Part shown: piece after piece, positions 25,647-34,554 of the stretch | How positions within the stretch are numbered: the first letter of the stretch is position 1 | Layout of the letters: each line of letters opens with the position of its first letter | The notes under the pieces: model-generated | Databases searched by the model: none | What the model saw: the letters and a program-made list of their open reading frames with translations, nothing else | Told to the model about the DNA's origin: nothing | Made by a program: the position numbers and the translations under genes | Source of the DNA: Pycnococcus provasolii | Taxonomy: Eukaryota; Chlorophyta; Pseudoscourfieldiophyceae; Pseudoscourfieldiales; Pycnococcaceae | Length of the DNA stretch: 64,000 bases | NCBI GenBank assembly: GCA_938743325.2 | Contig: OW568872.1 | Span: forward strand, 124,001-188,000 | Direction of reading: 5' to 3'

Positions 25647-28181
25647 ATGGGCATATGGGAGGCTCTATTTGGCGCACCTGCACGCGCCACGGAACCTCAT
25701 GACACTGCTCTTCCACCGCACCATGCTCATCAAGGACGGCCAAGGAGGCAGGGCGAACGAGCAGCTCGGTCTCCCGACGACGATGACGACGACGGCTTTG
25801 ACCCAGGCGACGACGGAGCACCGTCCGACGTAGACGTCGAGGACCTCGTCGGCCTCTTGCATGACATGGAAGACTACGGTGTCGACCCGCTTGACATTGC
25901 CGAGTTGGATGATGTCGACGTGGAGCAAGAGCAGGTGACCAAAAACGCCGGTGCCGGTGCCGCTCCGGCACATCATGGGCGCTCAGAGCCGCCCCCGCCG
26001 CCCCCGCCGACGGAGGGTGCACGCGGACGAGGACGCGGACGTGGACGACACACGCCACCGCAGACGGGCCGTGGACGCGGACGCGGACGGCACACGCCAC
26101 CGCCGCCGGCTTCACAGGCCGAAGTACCTGTGGACGCCATGAACTTGTCGGACATCAAGAACGAGTTGAAGGCGCTGGGATACTTCGAGCTCTATGACAC
26201 GTCGGTGTCGGCGTTGCGAGAGGTGTTGCGAGAAGTGCGAGCGGACCGAGTAACTTCGGGTAACACTCGAAGTTCTCGTACGCCTTCCACAGATCCCCTC
26301 CCGTACGAATGGTGGAAAGGTGAGTGGACGACGCCACCTGCTGCACAGTGGACGGGACAACAAGGACGGTGGACGGGACAAGCGTTGCATGTCTCCACGA
26401 CGTGCCGCGATCCAGTACACTTCTTCCGCGTGTTTTTTACGCTTGCGATGAGCAACCTCTTCATCAAGAGCAGCGTCAAATACTTTGAGAAGCTTAATGC
26501 GTCTCGGAAGACGAAGACGGAAACGTGGGTTCCGTACGAAGACACAACAGAAGGACGGAAGCGCTTCGATGCATTTATTGGCTGCGTGATTCTTCTCGGC
26601 ATTGTCGGCACACGCGGAGGGATAAGCACGATGTTCAACAAGAAGGACCCGACGCATGTGCCCTTGCTCGCGTCATGTTTTACTAAGGAACAGTTTGCTC
26701 TTTGCTGGCGATACATGCACATCCGCGGGAATGCGGAGGACACGAAGGGAGACAAGCTCTTCAAGTTGAGGCCGTTGCTCGACCTCTTCAAAGAACGCCT
26801 GCGGTTCTACGTCCCGGGACAGTACGTGTCGGTTGACGAGATCATGGTGGCATTCAAGGGCCGTGTCAATTTCGTGCAATACATGCCGCTCAAGCCTATC
26901 AAAAGAGGCTTCAAGATCTTTGCCGTATGCTGCGCCTACACCGGCATCCTCTTGAACTTCGAGGTGTACACGGGCAAGAAAACGCACTTTGATGACGACA
27001 ACGACACGGAGACGGCCGATGATGGATCGACTGCGTCGATGGTGAAACGCGTGCTCGAGCCGTTCCTGCACTTGTGGCGCATAGCAGTGATGGACCGCTT
27101 CTTCACCAGCATTGTTCTATTTCGGGCCCTCCTCGAGAAGGGGATGTATGCCATCGGGACTGCGCCCTTCACTCGGGTGAAGCGCACAGGCATCGAGACC
27201 GCGACGCCTTCGCAAGCTGCTGCGATGGAGAGAGGCACAACGTCGTTCAAGATACTAGGCAACGGTACGGCTATCGTTGCGATGGTCAAGGACACGAAGA
27301 TGGTCTACACGCTCGCGACTGGAGCGACGACGAAGATGTCGAAGATGCGACGCCGCGACTCGGGCACCGGCGAGAAGAATGAGTATCCGACAGCAGAGAT
27401 GCTCGAACTGTACAACCTTTACATGGGCGGCGTCGACATGGTGGACCAAGACGCTGCTTTCTATCGGCCGAAGTTGAGAAGCCAGCGGTGGTACATTCCC
27501 CTCGTGATTTGGATCTTGAACATGTGCTGCGTCCTTGCACACAAGCTCTACCGATCATCGCCCGAAGCCAAGAAGCGGCCGCTAAATGCGCTCGCATTCA
27601 GAAAAGAGCTCGCGGTCGGACTCATTGGCGGCTACACTGCGAGAAAGAATGCCGTCGGGCGTCCGCAAGTGCCAGCCACGCCATCCATGCTTCCCTCCGT
27701 GCATGCGCCTGGTTCGGGGAAGCCCGGGAACTGTGCGGAGTGCGGGGGACGCAGCGTCAGAGCGATGTGCGAAGGCTGCGGTGTTCCATTGCACGGCGGA
27801 GACAGACGCGCGAGCGGACCCGGAGATTGCTGGAAAAAGTGGCACCAGCGCATGGAGAAACGAGGCAGCGGTGCCGTGAGGGAGCGGTGGCGGCGTGCAG
27901 TCCGCAAGGCACTCGAAAAAGAAGCGCTGACTCAGCCTGAGCAAGTGGATGCCTCGGAAGATTTGGCGTTGGCTGCTCTAGTTGCAATGCCGATCGATGG
28001 CGATATGGTTGACGAAGGTGCTTGCCTGAACTGCGGGACGCCCGTCGGCGCCGCGAGCATGTCTGTCGACCTTGGCAGAACGCTGACGCTATCCGGTTCC
28101 GGCAACCCGCGCGCGCGCACACGTGCGCGCGTCGACGAGGGTGACGTAGGCGACGTCGCCCGAAATCTGGAGTTCGGTTAA
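25647..28181 (+). CDS. piggyBac transposase (DDE_Tnp_1_7)
   Basis: 844 residues, uninterrupted. Order: an acidic N-terminus; two Arg-Gly runs (RGRGRGRGRH ... RGRGRGRH, about 125-152), AT-hook- or NLS-like; a SAP-like helix pair beginning MNLSDIKNELKALGYF (about 165); then the transposase core. The catalytic Asp triad is present: D397 in SVDEIMVAFKGR, D483 in VMDRFFTSI and D597 in MGGVDMVDQ. A C-terminal Cys/His-rich domain (CAECGG ... CEGCG ... CWKKWH, about 694-735) binds the ends in known piggyBac enzymes, and about 110 further residues with a CLNCG follow. Family members are usually about 550-650 residues, so this one is long because of its N- and C-terminal extensions. It catalyses cut-and-paste movement at TTAA sites. 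Confidence 0.95.
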   Translation: MGIWEALFGAPARATEPHDTALPPHHAHQGRPRRQGERAARSPDDDDDDGFDPGDDGAPSDVDVEDLVGLLHDMEDYGVDPLDIAELDDVDVEQEQVTKNAGAGAAPAHHGRSEPPPPPPPTEGARGRGRGRGRHTPPQTGRGRGRGRHTPPPPASQAEVPVDAMNLSDIKNELKALGYFELYDTSVSALREVLREVRADRVTSGNTRSSRTPSTDPLPYEWWKGEWTTPPAAQWTGQQGRWTGQALHVSTTCRDPVHFFRVFFTLAMSNLFIKSSVKYFEKLNASRKTKTETWVPYEDTTEGRKRFDAFIGCVILLGIVGTRGGISTMFNKKDPTHVPLLASCFTKEQFALCWRYMHIRGNAEDTKGDKLFKLRPLLDLFKERLRFYVPGQYVSVDEIMVAFKGRVNFVQYMPLKPIKRGFKIFAVCCAYTGILLNFEVYTGKKTHFDDDNDTETADDGSTASMVKRVLEPFLHLWRIAVMDRFFTSIVLFRALLEKGMYAIGTAPFTRVKRTGIETATPSQAAAMERGTTSFKILGNGTAIVAMVKDTKMVYTLATGATTKMSKMRRRDSGTGEKNEYPTAEMLELYNLYMGGVDMVDQDAAFYRPKLRSQRWYIPLVIWILNMCCVLAHKLYRSSPEAKKRPLNALAFRKELAVGLIGGYTARKNAVGRPQVPATPSMLPSVHAPGSGKPGNCAECGGRSVRAMCEGCGVPLHGGDRRASGPGDCWKKWHQRMEKRGSGAVRERWRRAVRKALEKEALTQPEQVDASEDLALAALVAMPIDGDMVDEGACLNCGTPVGAASMSVDLGRTLTLSGSGNPRARTRARVDEGDVGDVARNLEFG

Positions 28182-28399
28182 GGATTAGATGTGGCGTTTC
28201 GGCACGCTGATACCAGACACCATCGAGTGTTTTGTGTGTTAGTCGTCGTCCTGAACAAGTCTGAGAGACATGAAAGCAAAACAAGAAAAAAAAAATTTGC
28301 ACGTCAAGCACATCTCCGCGCGCACGGTCAACCTACCTTTTTTGTTACTAATGTTTCTATGAAAAGTTTTGTGTGTGTTATTGTGGGACGGTGTACATG
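28182..28399. other. Short spacer between the two convergent piggyBac ORFs
   Basis: It is A/T-rich with A9 and T6 runs. It probably contains the 3' end of the transposase mRNA and the acceptor side of a possible intron of the opposite-strand ORF. Confidence 0.3.
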
Positions 28400-28990
28400 T
28401 TAGTCATCATCATCACAAGACAGACAAACAAAAACAAAAAAAAACTCATCACAAGACAGACAAACAAAAACAAACAAAGACAAACGTACCTCATGCGCCA
28501 CCTCCGCGACCCTCGCGTCTCCGTTGCGCGGTTGCGCCATCTCAGTCACGATGACGTCGTGAGGAGATGGCAAGAGCCACTCCTCAAGTTCTATCGCCCT
28601 AACAGCTTCGTTGACGTACGACGGAAAGCCGCCGTCTGCTCCCTCGTCTCTTCGAAATGTCCATGCGAGTTTTTTTGCTGCAAGTCGGCGCCACCAATAC
28701 CGGCATGCCTTCGGGACATCGCGAGCGTCCCATCTGCCTCCTTCAGTTTCAGAAAAGCGCTTGAGCCTCGTGACGGATGCGTGCCGCAAAAGCGCCACCA
28801 CGTCATGCTCGTCGAGGTCTCCTCCTTCACTCGACCACCTTGTGAGGGCATCCATGAGGACGCGAATGTGCGGAGGAGCCAACTTTGGTGTGCTATCGGA
28901 CGAGTCCGGTTCAGTTGCGAGCCCATGCGCGACCTCTTGTGCGCGCGCGTCGTCATTCCCACCAGTTACGACGTCAGGCGACGAGGACAT
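28400..28990 (-). CDS. Second, opposite-strand ORF inside the piggyBac element, unknown
   Basis: Up to 196 residues from the ATG at 28990. The first 167 (to VAHE) have balanced, globular composition (ALTRWSSEGGDLDEHDVVAL, CRYWWRRLAAKKLAWTFRR). The remainder is a repetitive low-complexity read-through (FVFVCLSCDE repeated). A strong donor GTACGT begins at 28489, exactly at a codon boundary, and the ORF stop overlaps GACTAACATG, a good branch-site match, so I infer an intron from 28489 to an acceptor near 28330-28360. The true C-terminus is uncertain. No domain recognised. It converges on the transposase, and its start lies 35 bp from the palindromic array. It may be a captured gene or an accessory protein of the element. 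Confidence 0.5.
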   Translation of the reverse strand: MSSSPDVVTGGNDDARAQEVAHGLATEPDSSDSTPKLAPPHIRVLMDALTRWSSEGGDLDEHDVVALLRHASVTRLKRFSETEGGRWDARDVPKACRYWWRRLAAKKLAWTFRRDEGADGGFPSYVNEAVRAIELEEWLLPSPHDVIVTEMAQPRNGDARVAEVAHEVRLSLFVFVCLSCDEFFFVFVCLSCDDDD

Positions 28991-29024
28991 GTTGACAGAT
29001 GTTGTGCGTTTTGAGTTTGAAAAT

Positions 29025-29150
29025 GGCCTCGGAAAGCTCCCCGAGCCTTTTCCGAGGAGTTCGCGAGGGCTCGGAAAACTCCCCGAGCCTTTTCCGAGGA
29101 GTTCGCGAGGGCTCGGAAAACTCCCCGAGCCTTTTCCAAGGAGTACGCCA
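29025..29150. repeat. Three tandem 42-bp palindromic repeats at the piggyBac right end
   Basis: Units start at 29025, 29067 and 29109. Each holds an inverted repeat with 9-bp arms, CTCGGAAAA / TTTTCCGAG (the first and last units with small changes), around CTCCCCGAGCC. The array is 56 bp from the right tip and just upstream of the opposite-strand ORF start (28990), so it may serve as transposase binding site, promoter element or both. Confidence 0.9.
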
Positions 29151-29264
29151 GGGCTCCTGAGAAAGTCAAATGCGGGAGGGGAGAAAAGAATTCAGGGGCC
29201 AAAGGGTTAAACTTTAACTTAGCTAACCCTAACCCTAACACAAGACTTCCCGTAAGTAAGTTAC

Positions 29265-29476
29265 TTTATGTCCCCGATTTCCATCCACGAGAACTTATTA
29301 ACTTAGGATGGTAGATGGAACGTTAGGGTTTCTTGGTAACCCTGGTGCCTGCCGGCACCTATCCTGCTAGGGCTTCGCCCTACCATTGCTTTGTCGTTCT
29401 GCTAAACCTTTAGGGTTAGTTTATGTCCCCGATTTCCATCCACGAGAACTTATTAACTTAGGATGGTAGATGGAAC
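29265..29476. repeat. 57-bp exact direct repeat (two copies)
   Basis: The copies at 29265-29321 and 29420-29476 are identical over 57 bp, beginning TTTATGTCCCCGATTTCC and ending GGTAGATGGAAC, and are separated by 98 bp that includes a small hairpin (GTGCCTGCCGGCAC). Confidence 0.95.
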
Positions 29477-29688
29477 CACTTCTGACTCGCTTCGCTCATC
29501 ATGGCCTTCATGGCGTTCATGGAGGTCCTTCATGGTTAAATTCGCCCACCAGGTCAGGACACCAGGTCCGCCCACCGGTCCAGCTCCAAGGGTCTCACGG
29601 TCATTCACGGACGGTCCGTCATGTCGTCCATTGAGAGCCCGGCCGGTCTTAATTCACGGTCGCTAAGGTGGTCAAGACCCAAGGGTTA

Positions 29689-29719
29689 AGGTTAGGGTTA
29701 GGGTTAGGGCTAGGGTTAG
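29689..29719 (+). repeat. Interstitial telomere-like tract
   Basis: About four TTAGGG-type units, slightly degenerate (one GGGCTAGGG). Confidence 0.85.
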
Positions 29720-30831
29720 GTCCGGCTCCTCTCCCTTCCCCTTGAGGTTGTTCCCTTACGGATAACCCTACAGGGTGGCAAATGTCGAATGGCTTTGGCG
29801 CAGCGTGCATGCGTTCGTCGTGGGTGGTAGTAGGCGCGAGGAGACACCTGTGCGCAACTTTTGTCAATGCTGGCGAAGCGCTTGATGCGCACAACGTTCA
29901 CGCGACTTGCATGAACATTAACCCTAACCCTAATCTAAAACCCTAACCGAAGGGCTGGATGGTCGGGGCTACGTGTCGGGGCGTTGCACGTGTGGGATTG
30001 AGATAAGAATCTGTGGGAGGAAAGCTGAGAGTACGTTGTAGTAACTGCGAAGAAGCACCTTGAAAGGTAGAAGGTGTGTGGATAAAATCAACTTAACTAC
30101 TGTGATAGTGTGAAGGTCCCATGGGTCTAACCCCACCGACAAGTCGGCAGACTCAGTCAGCCGGTAATGTTTCACATGAGACGTAATTTGTCGTCACGTC
30201 CTCGTCGCTCTTCACCGCACCACCGAGCTCGGCGATCGCCGCCTCATACGCCGCTCGCCTCGCGGGGAGAAGCCTTTCTCGTTCGGCCCTTCCTCGCTTC
30301 ACGCACGTCGGATATCGCGTTATACGCTAGGCGCGCGGCGTTGTACTCCAAGCGGACGGCGTCCGGGATGGCACCGCGTCGCCGCGCGCGAGAATGTGCG
30401 GCGTTAGCGGCGCGAAACCGAACGCGCACTTCGTGATACGGATCATCATCTTCCTCGTCGTCGTCGTCGTCGTCGACCAAATCACCCGGCAAATCATCAT
30501 CATCGTCGTCGTCGTCGTTGCCGCCGCCGCCGCCGTGGTAGCCATCATGATCATCATCACCGCCGTTGTTGTTGTTGGCTTGTTGCCGTCGCCGCCGTTG
30601 TTGTTGTTGTTGTTGTTGTTGTTGTCGTCGTCGTTGCCGACGAAAAGATCCCGAAGTGCCTTTAATATCATGCGCGCGACATTAAGAAGATACGCCATTG
30701 TTATTATTCAAGAAGAGAACAAATGATCGGAAGCGAGAGAGTCAAAGTATCTTTCGTTGTTGATATTATTTCCGAGACGTAAAGAAGAAACCCCGATTTC
30801 CCGTTCTGGGTGGAACGAACACAACGAAATC

Positions 30832-30857
30832 TCAAAAAATCTGTCAGATTTTTTGAT

Positions 30858-30896
<39 letters not shown>
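30832..30896. repeat. Perfect 12-bp palindrome followed by a run of 38 G
   Basis: TCAAAAAATCTG, one T, CAGATTTTTTGA (30832-30856) is directly followed after two bases by 38 consecutive G (30859-30896). The run lies about 150 bp upstream of the WD40 gene start. Homopolymers of this length are prone to sequencing error, so the count is approximate. Confidence 0.9.
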
Positions 30897-30897
<1 letters not shown>

Positions 30898-31043
30898 CTC
30901 TGGGGGTTTCTTTCTTCATTTCGTGTAATGGCCAAGCCATCTCGCCGTTAAAAATACGGCCGTTTTGGTTTCAACAACCCAGGGAAAGGGTTAGGGTTTT
31001 AGCTAGGCGGCGGCGTCTCTGCATCCGACACAAGCTGTCACAC

Positions 31044-34000
31044 ATGCCGCTCGCGCGCTTAGGCTCGCTCGTCGAGGCGACGGCGGTGGCACTCGCACCG
31101 CTCGAAGGAGAAACACTCGACGATGGGAAGGGCGTCCTGCTCGTCGCCGCGAACGGCGCAACCGTGCGATTCTTCACGACACGCGCGTGCACGTCAGACG
31201 CACACGTCGTCACACGTGGAGACGTGAAACGCATACGCCTCCAAGGTGTCGCGCGCGTGCACGGCCTGCGCGTACGGAAGGTCAAGAGTGACGGCGAAAC
31301 GAAGGCATTTGTGCTCGCATATGGAGCCAGAGAGGCGCACGTCGTGTGCTACAGAGGAAATCACCAGGAACCGACAGTCGAGACGCGTGTTGCACCTACG
31401 AGGCACTGGATTCTTGCAGGCGCTTGGTACGACGAAGAAGGGAGATTCGTGCTCGGCACGGCGGACAACAGCGTGAGCTTGTGGCATGGAGAAACCGCAA
31501 TCTGGCAGGTGCAAGGTGAGCAGCCCAGCTTCGCGTTGTATGCCATGGATCTGCGTGTACACGCAAGCACACGGCTAGTCGACGTAGTCGTCGGAACGGC
31601 GTTCGGCGACGTCGCAGTTTGGAGAGTCGCCGAACGCACAGCAGAGCCCGAGTCCATGCGATGGCGCGCTCACGCAGGTGCCATCATGAAGGTTCGATGG
31701 GCGGACGACTGCGAGGACGTGTTTGCGACCGCATCCGACGACCGTACCGCTTGCCTGTGGTGCGGCGTGCCGTCGTCGTCGTCGAAACCACCTCGTGCTC
31801 ACGTACGCCTCGTTGGGTTTGGCGCGCGTGTCTGGGACTGTGCGGTGCTGCGTGATGCATCAGGGTTCGGCATCGCGGCGTGCGGTGAAGACGGTACATG
31901 CCGCGTGGCTTGGCAGACAAGCGAGAAGGATGACGATAGAGACGATGACGGCAGCGACTGCGAGGTTGAGGGATATGCGCTAACACCGTTGCCGTGCCAT
32001 GTCGGCTACTCTGGTGCATGGCGATTAGATGTTCTCACGAACCTGCAATTGGTGGCAACAGCCGGTGCTGACGGCGGCGTAAAGCTGTGGAACCTCACAC
32101 GTCGAGGAGACTTGCCCCCGCTCGCACCGCCGCTGGGCAAGGCTCGTGTGCGGCAGCATCGCAATAGCAAAAGACGGCGTGCCAAACTGCGACGCGGTAG
32201 CGGTGCAGAAAATACCGCCGACGAGATTGTGAAGGAGGATGTGGACTCCGTGCCGCGGCTTGCGCCTGGCATCGCGCCTGTCACGACAAACGGCCAGTCA
32301 ATCACCGCATTCCGATGGCGCACACCAGCCGTGGTTGCTGAATTGTCTTCGCGAGAGTTTGTCCGATGCGTCGCCTTCGACGGCACGGGATTGCGCGTTG
32401 TCGTGGGAACGCAGCACGGTGGTATCTTCGTTCTGACGAAGAATGATGGTGCACAGTGGAATGTAGTGGGACTTCGCAAGGCGGATGGCAGACGCGTCAT
32501 GAATCTCGCCTGCATGGGAAATTACGCACTTGCCGCGACGGACAACGGTACGGTAGAAGCTTGGGATCTGGACGAATATTCTCATGGCGAAAATGCTTCA
32601 CCGGCGTTTGAGTGGCGTGCTGCCGATGCTCCAGAGGATGCTGCATCGCCTGAGGGACCAGGTGCTGGCCGTTTGGTCGACTTTGCGCTCGCAAATGGTG
32701 TCACGGCAAGTCTGTCAGTAAACGGCGAGTTTGCATACGCCAGCACCGCGGACAGCTGGGTTGTTTGCTGGAAGGTGGATGTTGCGGCATGCTGTGCGAC
32801 GCGAGCAGGTGCTGGGAAGCTAGATCCTGGAAGCATTGCAACCGCCGCTGTGCGCCTTCCACGCTGGCTTGTTGCTGGCAATGCGGAGGGCGATATATTC
32901 GTATTTGCCCACAACAACGTGTCCCATGATGTAAGCTGGCCACGAGCACACAAGCTGTGTACTGCACACAATCTTGAGGTGTCGCGCCTCGAAGCGTCTT
33001 ACGGCGAATCGTTTTCGAGCTACGGCGTTGATGGACGTGTCTGCACGTGGACGCTGGGCGATGGAAGCATGCCACCGCGCATGTCGCACGAGCGCGCTTT
33101 CCCCATGCACCTCTTTGGCGGAGAGAGGGCATTTGGCGCGTCGAAGTCGCAGCAGCACGACTACATGGTTGGATATACGCGCGATTGCTTCGCCGTGCTG
33201 GATGCGGCGTGTGCCATCACATGCCGCCATGTGCTCGTTGGTTCGCATAAGCGCGCATGGGCATACAGCGCGCATCCATCTCCGTGCTTTGCTTGCTTCG
33301 ATGCGCGCGCAGACGAGCTTCGCGTCGCGTGCTGGAACGAGGATGACTCCTGCGCACCAGCCTCGGATGTCCAGCCGCTGGCGAAGGCGACAGATGGATG
33401 GGAGATGAATGCAGTAAGCGTGCTACACGATGGCGCGGGTGGTGCCTTCGCGGTGCTGGCGTCAGAGGGTGGCGCGATTGCGAGTGTCGCCTTGCCGGCA
33501 CAATGCGACATGTCAACCGCGCACATTCTATCAGAGCGGAGATGGGGACGCCTCGCCGCGAGCAGTGCAGCAACACATGTCTCAAGCGCGCTCGTTGCCG
33601 ATGGAGCGTGGTACGTCGTCGTCGTCGGGAGCCGTGGCACACTCGCCGCTTGGCGATCTGCGAGCGTCGGCGGCACCGAAGCGCACGCGCCACCAGCCGA
33701 ACGCCTCGCGCTGTGGGACGAGGCGATCGCCAGCGCGCTCGCTCCGGAGGCTACGCCAAGGCATTTGTCGGTGGCGATTCTACCACCTCATGGACGCGCG
33801 GCGGACGATGCGCGATGGCGCGTCGCCGTGGGCACATCTAACGGGTCAGTGCGTATGTTTGCCGCCCCCAGGCCAGATGGCGGTGGAGAGGCTCGCTTTG
33901 ATCGTCTCTCGGACCTACGTTCGACCTCGGCAACCGGCGTTGCATGGGGTATTGCCGCCGTGCCGTGCCTCGACGAGCGCGTGCACGCTGTCGTGGCGGC

Positions 34001-34526
34001 AAGTACGGACGGCGGCGTGATGGCCTGGCGCGTGGATGGCACGCCGTCGTCACCGGTGACAGAAATTGCGAAAATTCACCGTGGCGCCGCACTCTCCGCA
34101 TCTGCCGCCGCCCTGTCTTCGAACGACAACGATCTCTTCGCCGTCGCAACGGGCGGTGACGACGAACGTGTCGTAATCCTCGTCATGAGGCTTCCACAAT
34201 CGGAGCAAGGTGCGCCTGTACTGCTCGCTCGACTGAACTTGAGCACAGATGGGCTGGGGGGTGCCTCCCACGCTGGCTCCGTGCGTGGCATTTCCCTGTG
34301 TGCCGACGCCTCTGGGGGAGCTTTGGCCGCATCGGCAGGCCTCGATGGCTACGTGCGTTTGTGGCGACTGCGTCGCCGCGGCGATGCATGGGATGTTGAG
34401 ACGCTGAGCTGCATGCGCACAGATGTCGTGGAGGCGAACGCGATTTCCTTGTCACACACATCCGGTGCCGCGTACCACGCCGTCGTGGCGGGAAAGGGCA
34501 TCGAGGCATTTTTGTATTACGATTGA
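31044..34526 (+). CDS. Large WD40 protein, WDR6/Trm734-like
   Basis: 1160 residues from the ATG at 31044; the open frame further upstream runs through the G run and is not credible. Many WD40 blades are visible (VVVGTAFGDVAVWRV; FATASDDRTACLWCG; FGIAACGEDGTCRVAW; VATAGADGGVKLWNL; ... LAASAGLDGYVRLWRL). The early triplet 'AHAGAIMKVRW ... SDDRTACLW ... GARVWDCAV ... GEDGTCRV' is the arrangement seen in WDR6, which partners the FTSJ1/Trm7 methyltransferase for tRNA anticodon-loop 2'-O-methylation. The length fits WDR6 (about 1000-1150). Other large WD40 proteins cannot be excluded. A telomere-like tract lies about 50 bp upstream. Confidence 0.6.
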   Translation: MPLARLGSLVEATAVALAPLEGETLDDGKGVLLVAANGATVRFFTTRACTSDAHVVTRGDVKRIRLQGVARVHGLRVRKVKSDGETKAFVLAYGAREAHVVCYRGNHQEPTVETRVAPTRHWILAGAWYDEEGRFVLGTADNSVSLWHGETAIWQVQGEQPSFALYAMDLRVHASTRLVDVVVGTAFGDVAVWRVAERTAEPESMRWRAHAGAIMKVRWADDCEDVFATASDDRTACLWCGVPSSSSKPPRAHVRLVGFGARVWDCAVLRDASGFGIAACGEDGTCRVAWQTSEKDDDRDDDGSDCEVEGYALTPLPCHVGYSGAWRLDVLTNLQLVATAGADGGVKLWNLTRRGDLPPLAPPLGKARVRQHRNSKRRRAKLRRGSGAENTADEIVKEDVDSVPRLAPGIAPVTTNGQSITAFRWRTPAVVAELSSREFVRCVAFDGTGLRVVVGTQHGGIFVLTKNDGAQWNVVGLRKADGRRVMNLACMGNYALAATDNGTVEAWDLDEYSHGENASPAFEWRAADAPEDAASPEGPGAGRLVDFALANGVTASLSVNGEFAYASTADSWVVCWKVDVAACCATRAGAGKLDPGSIATAAVRLPRWLVAGNAEGDIFVFAHNNVSHDVSWPRAHKLCTAHNLEVSRLEASYGESFSSYGVDGRVCTWTLGDGSMPPRMSHERAFPMHLFGGERAFGASKSQQHDYMVGYTRDCFAVLDAACAITCRHVLVGSHKRAWAYSAHPSPCFACFDARADELRVACWNEDDSCAPASDVQPLAKATDGWEMNAVSVLHDGAGGAFAVLASEGGAIASVALPAQCDMSTAHILSERRWGRLAASSAATHVSSALVADGAWYVVVVGSRGTLAAWRSASVGGTEAHAPPAERLALWDEAIASALAPEATPRHLSVAILPPHGRAADDARWRVAVGTSNGSVRMFAAPRPDGGGEARFDRLSDLRSTSATGVAWGIAAVPCLDERVHAVVAASTDGGVMAWRVDGTPSSPVTEIAKIHRGAALSASAAALSSNDNDLFAVATGGDDERVVILVMRLPQSEQGAPVLLARLNLSTDGLGGASHAGSVRGISLCADASGGALAASAGLDGYVRLWRLRRRGDAWDVETLSCMRTDVVEANAISLSHTSGAAYHAVVAGKGIEAFLYYD

Positions 34527-34554
34527 ATTTAAGAAAATTGTATTTTTCAAGCTT

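Larger units (their letters stand above)
25314..29206 (+). mobile_element. Complete piggyBac-family DNA transposon, about 3.9 kb
   Basis: The ends are CCCTTTGAGCCCT (left) and the reverse complement CCCTTTGGCCCCT (right), matching at 11 of the first 13 bases, and each is bordered by TTAA (25310-25313 and 29207-29210), the piggyBac target site. CCCTTTG is a usual piggyBac-type terminus. Inside are a transposase gene (25647-28181), an opposite-strand ORF (28400-28990) and palindromic subterminal repeats (three at the right, one similar at the left). Both the ends and the transposase frame look whole. Confidence 0.93.
29211..31043. other. Gene-poor region with telomere-like tracts, direct repeats and microsatellites
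   Basis: No gene is firmly supported. Telomere-like (TTAGGG)n tracts lie at about 29224-29239, 29689-29719, 29925-29946 and 30988-30999. A 57-bp exact direct repeat occurs at 29265-29321 and 29420-29476. From 30424 to 30640 there are GTC/GTT/GCC trinucleotide runs. On the minus strand short helical-looking frames (start at 30698, MAYLLNVARMILKALRDLFVG, then Asn/Asp runs; and 30492-30244 with EVRVRFRAANAAHSRARRRG) could be pieces of a gene broken by frame changes in the repeats, but this is weak. Confidence 0.45.

Noticed and set aside
30394-30726. Val/Ile/Leu-run protein on the plus strand
   Set aside because: Produced by GTC/GTT/TTG trinucleotide repeats; the composition is not that of a real membrane protein.
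30810-31043. N-terminal extension of the WD40 protein through the G run (poly-Gly)
   Set aside because: It would translate a homopolymer of uncertain length; the ATG at 31044 starts directly before the first blade.
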